Below are positions 8,549-17,714 of a stretch of 64,000 bases of DNA, piece after piece; the stretch's first letter is position 1; every line of letters begins with the position of its first letter. The translations under genes were made by a program, and so were the position numbers. This DNA comes from Bifidobacterium simiiventris (GTDB taxonomy: Bacteria; Actinomycetota; Actinomycetes; Actinomycetales; Bifidobacteriaceae), in contig NZ_JAHBBG010000001.1 in the NCBI RefSeq assembly GCF_019331715.1, forward strand, positions 248,001 to 312,000, read 5' to 3'. The notes beneath the pieces are model-generated. The model did no database searches. It saw only the letters and a list, made by a program, of their open reading frames with translations, and was not told where the DNA came from.

Positions 8549-9886
8549 CTACAACTTGGGCAGGTATGTCTTGAGCTCGTACGGCGTAACCTGGCGACGG
8601 TACGCGTCCCACTCCTGGCGCTTGTTGCGAATGAAGTACTCGAACGCGTGCTCGCCGAGCACGTCGGCCACGAAGTCGGACTTCTCCATGATCTTGAGCG
8701 CCTCGTCGAGCGACTCGGGCAACGGCTGGATGCCCATCGCCTGACGCTCCGCGTCCGTGAGCTCCCACACGTCGTCGCTGGTCGGCTCACCGAGCGTCAT
8801 CTGCTTGTCGATGCCGTCGAGACCGGCGGCCAGCAGCACCGAGTACGCGAGATAAGGGTTGGCGACCGGGTCGAGAGCGCGGAACTCCATGCGGGCCGAA
8901 TTGCCCTTGCCGGGCTTGTATTGCGGGATGCGCAGCAGGGCGGAGCGGTTGTTGTGGCCCCAGCAGATGTAGCTCGGCGCCTCGTTGCCGCCCCACAGGC
9001 GCTTGTACGAGTTGACGTACTGGTCAGTGACCGCGCAGATCTCCGCCGCATGGTACAGGATACCGGCCGCGAACTGGCGGGCCGTCATCGACATGTTGAA
9101 CTCCTGGCCGGCCTCGTAGAACGCGTTCGCGTCGCCCTCGAACAGGCTCAGATGGGTGTGCATGCCGGAGCCCGGCGCATCGGCCAGGGGCTTGGGCATG
9201 AAGCTGGCGTGGATGCCGCGCTCCAGCGAGATCTCCTTGACCACCGTGCGGAAGGTCATGATGTTGTCCGCCGTCGTCAGCGCGTCGGCGTAGCGCAGAT
9301 CGATCTCGTTCTGGCCGGGGCCGGCCTCGTGGTGCGAGTACTCCACCGAGATGCCCATCTGCTCGAGCATGTTCACGGTGGCGCGGCGGAAGTCCATGCC
9401 GGGGCTGCGCGGCACGTGGTCGAAATAGCCGCCCTCGTCGATCGGGGTGGGGGCCTTCGACCAGTCGTCCTGATGCTCGAACAGGTAGAACTCGATCTCG
9501 GGATGCACGTAGAACGTGAAGCCCTTCTCCTTCGCCTTGGCGAGCGCGCGCTTCAGCACATGGCGCGGGTCGCCGAGCGACGGCTCGCCGTCGGGCGTGA
9601 GGATGTCGCAGAACATGCGGGCGGTGCCTTGGGGGCCGCCGCGCCACGGCAGGATCTGGAAGGTCGACGGGTCGGGCTGGACGATCATGTCGTCCTCCGA
9701 CACGCGGGTCATGCCCTCGATCGCCGAGCCGTCGAATCCAAGCCCCTCCTCGAACGCGGCCTCCAGTTCGGCCGGCGCGATCGCCACGGACTTCAACGTG
9801 CCCAGAACATCGGTGAACCACAACCGAATAAAGCGCACGTCGCGTTCCTCGACCGTGCGCAGCGCAAACTCCTGCTGTTTATCCAT
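8549..9886 (-). CDS. glnA: Glutamine synthetase, type I-alpha (GlnA2-like)
   Basis: This 445-aa enzyme makes glutamine from glutamate, ammonia and ATP in the cytoplasm. Family blocks include GLGFDGSAIEGM, the metal-binding EIEFYLF, the HHEAGPGQNEIDLRY block and the MPKPLADAPGSGMHTHLSL active-site segment. Its length and the lack of the C-terminal adenylylation loop of GSI-beta enzymes (NLYDLP-type) place it with the actinobacterial GlnA2 or I-alpha group, so it is probably not adenylylated. It is transcribed away from the DUF2252 gene and has its own terminator at 8495-8521. Confidence 0.95.
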   Translation of the reverse strand: MDKQQEFALRTVEERDVRFIRLWFTDVLGTLKSVAIAPAELEAAFEEGLGFDGSAIEGMTRVSEDDMIVQPDPSTFQILPWRGGPQGTARMFCDILTPDGEPSLGDPRHVLKRALAKAKEKGFTFYVHPEIEFYLFEHQDDWSKAPTPIDEGGYFDHVPRSPGMDFRRATVNMLEQMGISVEYSHHEAGPGQNEIDLRYADALTTADNIMTFRTVVKEISLERGIHASFMPKPLADAPGSGMHTHLSLFEGDANAFYEAGQEFNMSMTARQFAAGILYHAAEICAVTDQYVNSYKRLWGGNEAPSYICWGHNNRSALLRIPQYKPGKGNSARMEFRALDPVANPYLAYSVLLAAGLDGIDKQMTLGEPTSDDVWELTDAERQAMGIQPLPESLDEALKIMEKSDFVADVLGEHAFEYFIRNKRQEWDAYRRQVTPYELKTYLPKL

Positions 9887-9992
9887 AACGACCTATGGTT
9901 CCATTCGCGTGTTACGAACCTCGTTAACAAACCGGGGCCCGATGCCAATCGGCCGGCGACGGCGTTCAACGACACGCGGTAAGGTAGTGCCT

Positions 9993-11450
9993 GTGAGTGT
10001 GAGCGAGAGCAATATTCTGAAGACGGCCAATGCCGACCATCCGATCATCGACATGACGTCCTGGCGTCAGGCCCCGACCCCCGACGAACGCGAGCAGGCC
10101 GGTCTGGACCGCCGTTTCCGCGTGCCGCTGGAGAGCCACGCGCTGTGGCAGGTGAAGGAGAACCGTCGTGACGTGATCGGCCTGCTGGAGGAGCAGTCGC
10201 GCCAGCGCGTGGCCGATCTTATTCCGCTGCGTTACCAGCGCATGAGCGTGTCCGCGTTCACGTTCTACCGCGGCACGGCGCTCATCATGGCGAACGATCT
10301 GGCGCGCACGCCGGTCACCGGCATCCCCGTGCAGGCGGTGGGCGACGCGCACATCGGCAATTTCGGCATGTTCCGCTCCCCTTCGCAGCGCCTCGTGTTC
10401 GACATCAACGATTTCGACGAGACGACGACCGGCCCGTGGGAGTGGGACATCAAGCGGTTGGCCGTGTCGGTGGAGATCTGCGGACGCGCGAACGGCATCC
10501 GCAAGCTGGAACGTCGTGAGGCGGTCAAGCGTTGCGTGCATTCGTACCGCGACCATCTGCAGCAGTTCTCGCAGATGGACTATCTGGATGCGTGGTACGA
10601 CCACATCGACGTGGAGGCCGCGCTCGACCATTACGAGCGCACGGTCAACGGCAAGCGCAACCGCACGCTACGCGACGCGGCGGCGAAGGCCGCGATCAAG
10701 GACTCCAACCGTGCGGCCGCCAAACTCACCTACCGCGACGGCGACAAGTTGCGGTTCCGTTCGAAGCCGCCGGAGCTGACGCCGATCAACGAACTGCACG
10801 ACTACGCCGATTTGGAGGCGCTGCAGGGTCGTCTTGAGACGCTGTTCAACAGCTACCGTCATTCGCTGTACGAGGATCGCCGCCATGTGCTGAGCCATTA
10901 CACGTATCATGACACGGCGCGCAAGGTGGTAGGCGTCGGCTCGGTGGGCACGCGCGCATGGGTGTCGGTGCTGACCGGCCGCGACATCGACGATCCGCTG
11001 ATGCTGCAGATGAAGGAGGCGAACGAGTCGGTGCTCGAACGGTTCGTGGGCCGTTCGAAGTACGCGACGCACGGCGAACGCGTGGTGCAGGGGCAGAAGC
11101 TGATCCAGTCGACGGCGGATGTGCTGCTCGGCTGGGCGAGTTTCATGGCTGAGGACGGTCACAAGCGCGACTATTACGTGCGTCAGTTCTGGAACGGCAA
11201 GGGATCGATCGACATCGATCATCTCAACGATCTCGCGTTGTCCGATCTGGGCCGCATGTGTGCGCGGTGCCTGGCTCACGCGCACGCGCGTACCGGCGAC
11301 CGCATCGCGATCGCATCGTATGTGGGCGAGGACGAGACGTTCGATGAGGCGATCGCGTCGTTCGCGTCGGCCTACGCGGACCAGAACGACGCCGACTACG
11401 CGCTGTTCAAGCAGCTCATCGACTCCGGCGAACTGCCCTGCGCGTCCTGA
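9993..11450 (+). CDS. DUF2252 family protein (kinase-like fold), function unknown
   Basis: The protein has 485 aa. Three in-frame GTG codons (9987, 9993, 9999) follow an AAGG; 9993 has the best spacing. It belongs to DUF2252/COG4320. The segment VQAVGDAHIGNFG resembles the catalytic HGDxHxxN loop of aminoglycoside-phosphotransferase-like kinases, and FDINDFDET resembles their metal-binding DFD. It could be a small-molecule or protein phosphotransferase, but no substrate is known to me. It is a single-gene unit, divergent from glnA and convergent with hisA. Confidence 0.8.
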   Translation: MSVSESNILKTANADHPIIDMTSWRQAPTPDEREQAGLDRRFRVPLESHALWQVKENRRDVIGLLEEQSRQRVADLIPLRYQRMSVSAFTFYRGTALIMANDLARTPVTGIPVQAVGDAHIGNFGMFRSPSQRLVFDINDFDETTTGPWEWDIKRLAVSVEICGRANGIRKLERREAVKRCVHSYRDHLQQFSQMDYLDAWYDHIDVEAALDHYERTVNGKRNRTLRDAAAKAAIKDSNRAAAKLTYRDGDKLRFRSKPPELTPINELHDYADLEALQGRLETLFNSYRHSLYEDRRHVLSHYTYHDTARKVVGVGSVGTRAWVSVLTGRDIDDPLMLQMKEANESVLERFVGRSKYATHGERVVQGQKLIQSTADVLLGWASFMAEDGHKRDYYVRQFWNGKGSIDIDHLNDLALSDLGRMCARCLAHAHARTGDRIAIASYVGEDETFDEAIASFASAYADQNDADYALFKQLIDSGELPCAS

Positions 11451-11473
11451 TCACCAGCGATTCATGATATGGC

Positions 11474-11507
11474 GAAGCCCGGCTGCTCATATGAGGAGCC
11501 GGGCTTC
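11474..11507. terminator. Bidirectional terminator between DUF2252 gene and hisA
   Basis: GAAGCCCGGCT (11474-11484) is the exact inverse of AGCCGGGCTTC (11497-11507), and the loop itself contains CTCATATGAG. Both convergent genes (stops at 11450 and 11516) end within 25 bases of it. U-runs are weak on both sides. Confidence 0.65.
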
Positions 11508-11515
11508 ATTATGTC

Positions 11516-12241
11516 TCACTTCGCGACTTCGAGAGCTTCCTCGAGGGTGAAGGCGCGGGCGTACAGGGACTTGCCGAGGATGGCGGAGTCGACGCCGAGA
11601 CCGGCCAGCTCCTTGATCGCGCGCAGGTCGTCGAGCTTGCTGATGCCGCCGGACGCGGTCACCTTGGCGTCCGTGCGTTCGGCGACCTCGCGCAGCAGGT
11701 CGATGTTCGGACCGGACATCATGCCGTCGCGGGCCACGTCGGTCACCACGTAGCGCGAGCAGCCGACCGAGTCGAGGAACTTCATCGTCTCGAACAGGTC
11801 GCCGCCTTCCTTGACCCATCCGCGGGCAGCGAGCGTGTGTCCGCGCACGTCGAGGCCAACGGCCACACGCTCGCCGTACTTGCGAATCACGGAGGCCGTC
11901 CAGTCGGGATTCTCGAGTGCGGCGGTGCCGATGTTCACACGTGCCGCGCCGGCGTCCAGGGCGGCGTCGAGCGAGGCGTCGTCGCGCACGCCGCCGCTCA
12001 TCTCGATGTTGACCTTGTCGCCAAGTTCATGCACGATCTCGCGCAACTGGGCGCGGTTGTCGCCGGTACCGAACGCGGCGTCGAGGTCGACCAGATGAAT
12101 CCACTGCGCACCGGATTCGACCCACGTGCGGGCCGCTTCGAGCGGCGAGCCGTAGTCGGTTTCGGAACCGGATTCGCCTTGGCGCAGACGCACGGCCTTG
12201 CCGTCGCGCACGTCGACAGCGGGAAGCAGGGTAAGTGACAT
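11516..12241 (-). CDS. priA: PriA-type phosphoribosyl isomerase (HisA, probably also TrpF activity)
   Basis: This 241-aa TIM-barrel enzyme isomerises ProFAR in histidine synthesis. The N-terminal [18 protein letters not shown] with the catalytic Asp, GSETDYGSP, the [15 protein letters not shown] block, [19 protein letters not shown] with the second Asp, and [11 protein letters not shown] closely match actinobacterial PriA, which also does the TrpF reaction in tryptophan synthesis. Whether this protein is bifunctional depends on whether the genome has a separate trpF. AAGAAAGG precedes the ATG. It is the last gene of the his operon, 26 bases after hisH. Confidence 0.92.
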   Translation of the reverse strand: MSLTLLPAVDVRDGKAVRLRQGESGSETDYGSPLEAARTWVESGAQWIHLVDLDAAFGTGDNRAQLREIVHELGDKVNIEMSGGVRDDASLDAALDAGAARVNIGTAALENPDWTASVIRKYGERVAVGLDVRGHTLAARGWVKEGGDLFETMKFLDSVGCSRYVVTDVARDGMMSGPNIDLLREVAERTDAKVTASGGISKLDDLRAIKELAGLGVDSAILGKSLYARAFTLEEALEVAK

Positions 12242-12267
12242 GATGATAGCCTTTCTTGATGTTCGGG

Positions 12268-12915
12268 TCAGAACGTGGCGATCCAGTTGCGCAGCAGCTG
12301 CGCGCCGGCTTCGGCGGACTTCTCCGGATGGAACTGCGTGGCGGACAGCGGCCCACGCTCGTAGGCGGCCACGAACCGGCTGCGTCCGTACGTGCACCAG
12401 GTAACGCGTTCGGGGGCGTCGCCGAAGTCGATCTCGTACTTGGCCAGGTCGCCCGGATGCACATCCGTCGCCGCATACGAGTGCACGAAGTAGAACCGCT
12501 CGTGTTCCACGCCGTTCATCAACACGGAGCCTTCCGGCGCCTCGACCGTATCCCAGCCCATGTGCGGCACCACGTCCGCATCAAGCAGGTCGACGCTGCC
12601 GCCGATCAAGCCGAGTCCGGCAGCCTCGTGGCCGCGTTCGCGCCCCTGCTCGAACATGATCTGCTCGCCGACGCACACGCCGAGCACCGGCCGGCCGGCG
12701 CGCAGACGGTCGGTGACCACGCGGTCGCCGGACATCTCCTTCAGTCCGTCCATGCACGCGGCGAACGCGCCGACGCCGGGCACAACCAGGCCGTCGGCTT
12801 CAAGCGCCTGACGGTAGTCGGAGGTCAGCGTCACGTCGGCGCCGAGGTTGGCGAGCGCGCGCACCATGGAGCGCACGTTGCCGAATCCGTAGTCGAAAAC
12901 CACCACTGATGTCAT
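12268..12915 (-). CDS. hisH: Imidazole glycerol phosphate synthase, glutamine amidotransferase subunit
   Basis: This 215-aa class I glutaminase releases ammonia from glutamine and hands it to HisF to form IGP and AICAR. The nucleophile elbow is [10 protein letters not shown] (Cys near residue 85). The His-x-Glu partner pair is in [11 protein letters not shown] near the C-terminus, and PGVGAF forms the oxyanion strand. The ATG has GGGAGAA upstream. hisF is not in this window, although in many actinobacteria it follows hisA. Confidence 0.95.
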   Translation of the reverse strand: MTSVVVFDYGFGNVRSMVRALANLGADVTLTSDYRQALEADGLVVPGVGAFAACMDGLKEMSGDRVVTDRLRAGRPVLGVCVGEQIMFEQGRERGHEAAGLGLIGGSVDLLDADVVPHMGWDTVEAPEGSVLMNGVEHERFYFVHSYAATDVHPGDLAKYEIDFGDAPERVTWCTYGRSRFVAAYERGPLSATQFHPEKSAEAGAQLLRNWIATF

Positions 12916-12973
12916 GTTGTTCTCCCGTGCTGTGTGATTGCTGGCGGAGCGTTGGCCGCCCGTTCGCGATTCG

Positions 12974-13735
12974 TTATTGGATGCTGGATCCGCCGCGGCC
13001 GAATTTGGTGTGTTCGGCGAGGATCTTCATGGCGGCGTCGTGGTCGTAGTCGGAGGATGCGACGATCTTCACGCCCTGCTTCTTAAGATCGGTCAGGGTG
13101 GAGATGCCGAGCATGAGGTCTTCGACGAACGGCGGGGTCGCGCTGAACAGGATCGGCGGGGCGAAGGTCTGCGCGGGCTTGCCCTGCAGGTAGAGCGTCG
13201 CCTCGAGTTTGTCGGCGCGGTTCACGGCGAGGATGACGCTCATGCCGGATACGACGATGGTCATGTCGCGGGCCGCGGCTTCCGGTCCGTCGCCGTCGAG
13301 GTTGCGCAGCACGGCGATCGCGCCGTCCGGAGAGCCGATGCAGTCGGCGGAGATGTCGGACAGCTGGCAGAACGCAGCGAGCAGTTCAGCGGAGGCGATG
13401 CGGGTGATGACGACCGCGACCTTGGCCTTGTTGCCGAGCAGACCGGCAAGCTCGTCCTCGAATTGCGCGGACAGGTCGGTCCGATCGCCGCCGGCGGTGT
13501 CGGCCGAGGCCACGCCGTCGTCGTGCGGATCGCTGGAATCGTCGCCGTTGCCGGAGTCGTTGAACTCCTGTTCGAATCCGGCGAGCGCGGCTTCGAGTTC
13601 CTCATCGCTGAACGAGGTGCCGTTCGTGTCGCGCGAACCGTTCGCGTCGTTCAGGCCGAAATCATCCGGGTTGAACTCGTCCGGCACGTTGAGGTCGTCG
13701 TCCTTGTTCGTGTCGTCGTTACGGTCGTCGGCCAT
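12974..13735 (-). CDS. Conserved hypothetical protein in the his operon
   Basis: The protein has 253 aa and no membrane segments. The first ~110 residues are very acidic (Asp/Asn/Glu-rich, for example DDRNDDTNKDDDLNVPDEF) and probably disordered. The C-terminal ~150 residues look like a compact alpha/beta domain (VAVVITRIASAELLAAF, TIVVSGMSVILAVNRADKLEATLYLQG). The ATG shares one base with the hisB stop, so it is translationally coupled to hisB and sits between hisB and hisH. I do not recognise a family. The position suggests a role tied to histidine synthesis or merely co-transcription. Confidence 0.75.
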   Translation of the reverse strand: MADDRNDDTNKDDDLNVPDEFNPDDFGLNDANGSRDTNGTSFSDEELEAALAGFEQEFNDSGNGDDSSDPHDDGVASADTAGGDRTDLSAQFEDELAGLLGNKAKVAVVITRIASAELLAAFCQLSDISADCIGSPDGAIAVLRNLDGDGPEAAARDMTIVVSGMSVILAVNRADKLEATLYLQGKPAQTFAPPILFSATPPFVEDLMLGISTLTDLKKQGVKIVASSDYDHDAAMKILAEHTKFGRGGSSIQ

Positions 13736-14337
13736 CACAGCGCGCCCTTCGTGCTCGGGATCAGGCCTTCGATGCGAGGGTCGGGTTCGATCGCGAACCG
13801 CAGCGCGCGCGCCAGCGCCTTGAATTCGGCTTCGGCGATGTGGTGCGGGTCGCGGCCGGCGAGCACCTGCATGTGCAGGCAGATGCCGGCGTGGAAGGCG
13901 ATCGATTCCATGACATGGCGTACGAGGGAACCGGTGAAGTGGCCGCCCATCATGCAGTATTCGAATCCGGCCGGCTCGCCGGTGCACACGCAGTACGGGC
14001 GCCCGGAGATGTCGACGACAGCCTTGGCGAGCGCCTCGTCGAGCGGGACGGTTGCGTCGGCGAAGCGACGGATGCCGCGCTTGTCGCCGAGCGCCTGCTT
14101 CAGCGCCTCGCCGAACACGATGGCCGTGTCTTCGACGGTGTGGTGCACGTCGATGTCGGTGTCGCCCCACGCCTTGATGGCCAGGTCGATGAGCGAGTGC
14201 TTGCCGAGCGCGTTCATCATGTGGTTGTAGAACGGTACCGAGGTGTCGATGCTGGTTTTGCCGGTGCCGTCGAGGTTCAGTTCGAGGTCGATGTGCGACT
14301 CGCTGGTTTCGCGAATGATGTGCGCGGTGCGTGCCAT
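13735..14337 (-). CDS. hisB: Imidazoleglycerol-phosphate dehydratase
   Basis: This 200-aa monofunctional enzyme dehydrates IGP to imidazole-acetol phosphate. It shows the duplicated metal-binding pattern of the family: [12 protein letters not shown] and [10 protein letters not shown] in the first half, and [15 protein letters not shown] with [17 protein letters not shown] in the second. There is no fused phosphatase, as usual in actinobacteria. AAGGAG precedes the ATG by eight bases. The stop overlaps the start of the acidic hypothetical gene. Confidence 0.97.
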   Translation of the reverse strand: MARTAHIIRETSESHIDLELNLDGTGKTSIDTSVPFYNHMMNALGKHSLIDLAIKAWGDTDIDVHHTVEDTAIVFGEALKQALGDKRGIRRFADATVPLDEALAKAVVDISGRPYCVCTGEPAGFEYCMMGGHFTGSLVRHVMESIAFHAGICLHMQVLAGRDPHHIAEAEFKALARALRFAIEPDPRIEGLIPSTKGAL

Positions 14338-14412
14338 GTGTTGCTCCTTACACTGCTTATGTCTCGTATTCGAGACTACTCGGTCTGCGAGGTCTGTGCG
14401 GATGGCGCGGCG

Positions 14413-15585
14413 TCACTCGGCTTCCACGATGCGCAGCACCTCGGCGAGTGCCTCGCGGAAGCGGGCCATCTCGTCGTCGGTGCCCATGCACACGCGCAGC
14501 CAGCCGTCCGGGCCGACGACGCGGATGAGCACGCCGCGCTTCAACAGTTCGTCGAAGATGCTCTCGCGCTGGTCGAAGTGACCGCCGAAGAGCAGGAAGT
14601 TCGATTCGGAGGCGGCGACCTCGAGCGGCTGGCCCTTGTAGGTTTGGGTCGTGAGCCATGCGGCGGTGGCCTCGCGGGTCTCGCGCAGGTGGGCGACCTG
14701 GCTGAGCTGTTCGTCGGTGTGCTCGAGCGCGGCGAGGGCGGCGGCCTGCGTGACGGCGGAGAGGTGGTACGGCATGCGCACGATGCGCACGCAGTCGATG
14801 ATGCCCTTGCTTGCGGCGAGGTAGCCGACGCGGGCGCCGGCGAACGCGAACGCCTTGCTCATGGTGCGACTGACCGCGAGGTTCGGGTGCTGGCCGATGA
14901 GCGTGACGGCGCTGGGCGTGCCGGGGTTGCGGAATTCGACGTACGCCTCGTCGACGACGACGATCGGATGCACGCCTTCGGCCGCTCCCGCGACGTCGGC
15001 GGTTTCGCACACCTCGAGGATGCGTTCGAGATCGGCGGGAGGCAGCGGCGTGCCGGTCGGGTTGTTCGGGCTGGTGAGGATCACCATGCTCGGCTTGATC
15101 TCGTGGATCGCCTCGATGGCGGCGTCCACGTCGAGCGTGAAGTCGACGTTGCGGTGGGCGAGCTTCCAGCCGGTGAACGTGTCGCGCGCGTATTCGGGGT
15201 ACATGGAGTACGTCGGATCGCAGCCGAGTGCGGTGCGGCCAGGGCCGCCGAACGCCTGGAAGAGCTGGAGCATGATCTCGTTGGAACCGTTCGCGCCCCA
15301 CAGCTGGTCGACGCTCAGGCGCGCGCCGGACTCCTTGGCGAGGTAGTCGCTGAACGCTTGACGCAGCGCGATGTGCTCGCGGTCAGGGTAGCGGTTGAGC
15401 GTGTGGGCGATCTCGCCGACGCGGCGCGCGATGGTGGCGCACACGTCGGGGTTCGGCTCGTACGGGTTCTCGTTGACGTTGAGACAGACCGGCACGTCGA
15501 GTTGCGGCGCGCCGTACGGCGTTTCGCCGATCAGGTCGTTGCGCAGCGGCAGGCTTGCCGGGATCGCGTTGGTTTCTTCAGTCAT
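14413..15585 (-). CDS. hisC: Histidinol-phosphate aminotransferase
   Basis: This 390-aa PLP enzyme (fold type I) converts imidazole-acetol phosphate and glutamate to histidinol phosphate. N-terminal LNVNENPYEP binds substrate. GSNEIM, TSPNNPTG, VVDEAYVEF and TMSKAFAFAGARVGYL with the PLP Lys are all present. The start at 15585 follows AGGGGAG; an upstream ATG at 15606 lies before it. A palindromic repeat sits between it and hisD (15632-15724). Confidence 0.96.
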   Translation of the reverse strand: MTEETNAIPASLPLRNDLIGETPYGAPQLDVPVCLNVNENPYEPNPDVCATIARRVGEIAHTLNRYPDREHIALRQAFSDYLAKESGARLSVDQLWGANGSNEIMLQLFQAFGGPGRTALGCDPTYSMYPEYARDTFTGWKLAHRNVDFTLDVDAAIEAIHEIKPSMVILTSPNNPTGTPLPPADLERILEVCETADVAGAAEGVHPIVVVDEAYVEFRNPGTPSAVTLIGQHPNLAVSRTMSKAFAFAGARVGYLAASKGIIDCVRIVRMPYHLSAVTQAAALAALEHTDEQLSQVAHLRETREATAAWLTTQTYKGQPLEVAASESNFLLFGGHFDQRESIFDELLKRGVLIRVVGPDGWLRVCMGTDDEMARFREALAEVLRIVEAE

Positions 15586-15631
15586 GCTTTTCTCCCCTGT
15601 TATCACGGTGATTCACCGCATGCATGCCGTA

Positions 15632-15724
15632 TCATGTCGAGCGAAGCGAGGCCGAGCGAAGAAATCTTCCAGAGCATCCCTGCCTTGGAAGATTTCTCCG
15701 CTCGCTGGCGCTCGGTCGAAATGA
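15632..15724. repeat. Dispersed palindromic (REP-like) element between hisD and hisC
   Basis: The 93 bases form an imperfect inverted repeat. The left arm starts TCATGTCGAGCGAAGCGAG and runs into AAATCTTCCA; the right arm has TTGGAAGATTTC, CGCTCG, then GGTCGAAATGA. The loop is about GAGCATCCCTGCC. As RNA it would fold into one long hairpin inside the his operon transcript. I recall near-identical elements scattered in bifidobacterial intergenic regions, but cannot check this here. Confidence 0.75.
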
Positions 15725-15741
15725 CACGGTTCCGATATGCC

Positions 15742-17139
15742 TTAGCGCAGGCCGGCTTCCTTCTCCTGCTCGCGCAGCGTAGCCTTGTCGTACGGATCCT
15801 TGACGAAGCGGGACAGCACGCATTCGCCGTGGGCCGGCAGATCCTCGGACACGGCGAACGCGTTGATACGCGCGGCGAGGGCCTTGAGACCCTCCTCGTC
15901 GTATTCGATGACCTCGACGGGCTTCATGAACGTGTGCACGCCGAGGCCGGCGGCGAAGCGCGCGGTGCCGCCGGTGGGCAGCACGTGGTTGGAGCCGGAC
16001 ATGTAGTCGCCGAGCGGGACCGGCGAGTAGGGGCCGCGGAAGATGGCGCCCGCGTTCTTGATGCGAGCCACGACGGCGTCCGCGTCGGCGGTCTGGATCT
16101 CGAGGTGTTCGGCCGCGTACGCATTGGCCGCGTCGATCGACTGGTCGAGGCCGTCGGTCAGCACGATCGCGGATTGTGTGCCGGACAGGGACGTGTGGAC
16201 GCGTTCGGCGTGCTCGGTCTTCGGCACACGGTAGTTGAGGTTCTCCTGCACCTTGTCGGCGAGTTCCGGATCGTCGGTGAACAGGACGGACCCGGCGAGC
16301 TCGTCATGTTCGGCCTGGCCGATGAGGTCGGCGGCCACGAGGCTCGGGTTGGCGGTCTTGTCTGCGATGATGCCGATTTCGGTGGGGCCGGCGACCGCGT
16401 CGATGCCGACGAACGCGGAGACGAGCGACTTGGCGGTGGCGACGAAGATGTTGCCCGGTCCGGTGATCTTGTCGACCGGATCGCACAGCACCTCGCCGTC
16501 CTGCGGCTCGCTGCCCTTGGCGCCATAGGCGAACATGGCGATGGCCTGTGCGCCGCCGACCGCGTATACCTCCTTGACACCGAGGATGGCGCAGGTGGCG
16601 AGAATGGTCTTGTTCGGCAGACCCTTGTCGTTGTCGCGGGCCGGCGGGGTGGCGATGGCGAGCGACTCGACGCCGGCGGCCTGCGCGGGCACGGCGTTCA
16701 TGATGACGGACGACGGGTAGACGGCCTTGCCGCCGGGCACGTACAGGCCCACGCGCTGGATCGGGATCCAGCGTTCGGCGACGCGCGCGCCCGGAGCCAG
16801 ATCGGTGTGGAAGTCCTTCGGCACCTGGTTCTTGGCGACGGCGCGGGCACGGTGCACGGATTCCTCGATGGCGGCGCGCACTTCGGGGTCGAGCGTGTCC
16901 AGCGCAGCCTCGATCTCCTCTTCGGGCACGCGCAGGTGCTCGGGGCGCACATGGTCGAACTTCTCCTCGAAATCACGCAGGGCCGCGGCACCGCGTTCCT
17001 TCACGTCCTCGAGGATCGGGCGCACCAGGTCGGTGGCTTCGGAGGTGCCCATGGCGGCGCGCGGCATCGCGGCCAGCAGTTCGGCACGGGACAGTTTGCG
17101 ACCACGCAGGTCGATGATACGCATGATGTTCTCGCTCAT
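15742..17139 (-). CDS. hisD: Histidinol dehydrogenase
   Basis: This 465-aa zinc enzyme does the last two oxidations to L-histidine with NAD. Seen are the N-terminal RGRKLSRAEL, YVPGGKAVYPSSVIMNAVPAQ, GGAQAIAMFAYG, the glycine-rich DKITGPGNIFVATAK, GPTEIGIIAD and DLIGQAEHDELAGSVLFT with the Glu-His pair, and EHLEIQTAD. The start could be ATG 17139 or 17124 (MRIIDLRG); neither has a strong ribosome binding site. It is the first gene of the his operon. The 149 bases upstream (17140-17288) should carry the promoter, but no convincing pair is visible. Confidence 0.95.
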   Translation of the reverse strand: MSENIMRIIDLRGRKLSRAELLAAMPRAAMGTSEATDLVRPILEDVKERGAAALRDFEEKFDHVRPEHLRVPEEEIEAALDTLDPEVRAAIEESVHRARAVAKNQVPKDFHTDLAPGARVAERWIPIQRVGLYVPGGKAVYPSSVIMNAVPAQAAGVESLAIATPPARDNDKGLPNKTILATCAILGVKEVYAVGGAQAIAMFAYGAKGSEPQDGEVLCDPVDKITGPGNIFVATAKSLVSAFVGIDAVAGPTEIGIIADKTANPSLVAADLIGQAEHDELAGSVLFTDDPELADKVQENLNYRVPKTEHAERVHTSLSGTQSAIVLTDGLDQSIDAANAYAAEHLEIQTADADAVVARIKNAGAIFRGPYSPVPLGDYMSGSNHVLPTGGTARFAAGLGVHTFMKPVEVIEYDEEGLKALAARINAFAVSEDLPAHGECVLSRFVKDPYDKATLREQEKEAGLR

Positions 17140-17288
17140 AACGCCCCATCGTAACAACGCGGCGCCACGAACCGCCGTCCAATGTCCGTTTTCACCCAAA
17201 TCGTGAGACATCCCGCGTATTTCGCTGATCTCCGCTCCGCTTTTCCATCGGATATACGGATATAACGCTCCGACAGATGTTCCTTGAA

Positions 17289-17714
17289 CTAGATGAGCGG
17301 CGCATCGCGTAAAGCCTGTGCGCCGGAATCGCCTATCGCCATGTCCGGAATGCCGATGAGCTTGATCGCCTGCGTAACGAGAGCAATGATATCCGGCCCT
17401 TCAGCAGTTACGGAACGGTACACTTCCTCGAAATCAAGGTTGCCATAGTCATGAACGATCCAATCACGGGTACCGGCGATGGCTTTCCACGCTACATCCG
17501 GCTGGGATGAGACAAACTGTTTCGACAGTTTCTTGACGTGCTCGCCGACTTGAGCGACCGCCATGGATACTGCATGCTGGCGAAGCTCATCCTCTTCAAA
17601 TTGTTCGAGCGTGACCCCATTCAGAAACAACAACGCCAATTCAAGCTCATGACGTATCTGCAGCAGATGGATCAGATCTCGCCGAGGGTCAGTTCCGGAG
17701 TGTGAACCGCTCAT
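17289..17714 (-). CDS. hepT: HepT-like HEPN ribonuclease toxin
   Basis: This 141-aa all-helical protein has the HEPN active-site motif Rx4HxY as RDWIVHDYG near residue 97. The HepT RNase of the MNT-HEPN toxin-antitoxin family uses this to cut RNA. Its start overlaps the stop of the upstream nucleotidyltransferase as ATGA. In the Shewanella HepT/MntA pair the antitoxin adds AMP to the Tyr of this motif, and that Tyr is present here. It lies between the his operon and the sugar kinase. Confidence 0.85.
   Translation of the reverse strand: MSGSHSGTDPRRDLIHLLQIRHELELALLFLNGVTLEQFEEDELRQHAVSMAVAQVGEHVKKLSKQFVSSQPDVAWKAIAGTRDWIVHDYGNLDFEEVYRSVTAEGPDIIALVTQAIKLIGIPDMAIGDSGAQALRDAPLI

Noticed and set aside
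13840..17154. 1104-codon plus-strand frame opposite hisB-hisC-hisD
   Set aside because: It spans three well-recognised histidine genes and the palindromic element, so it cannot be one protein; the frame is open only because of GC bias.
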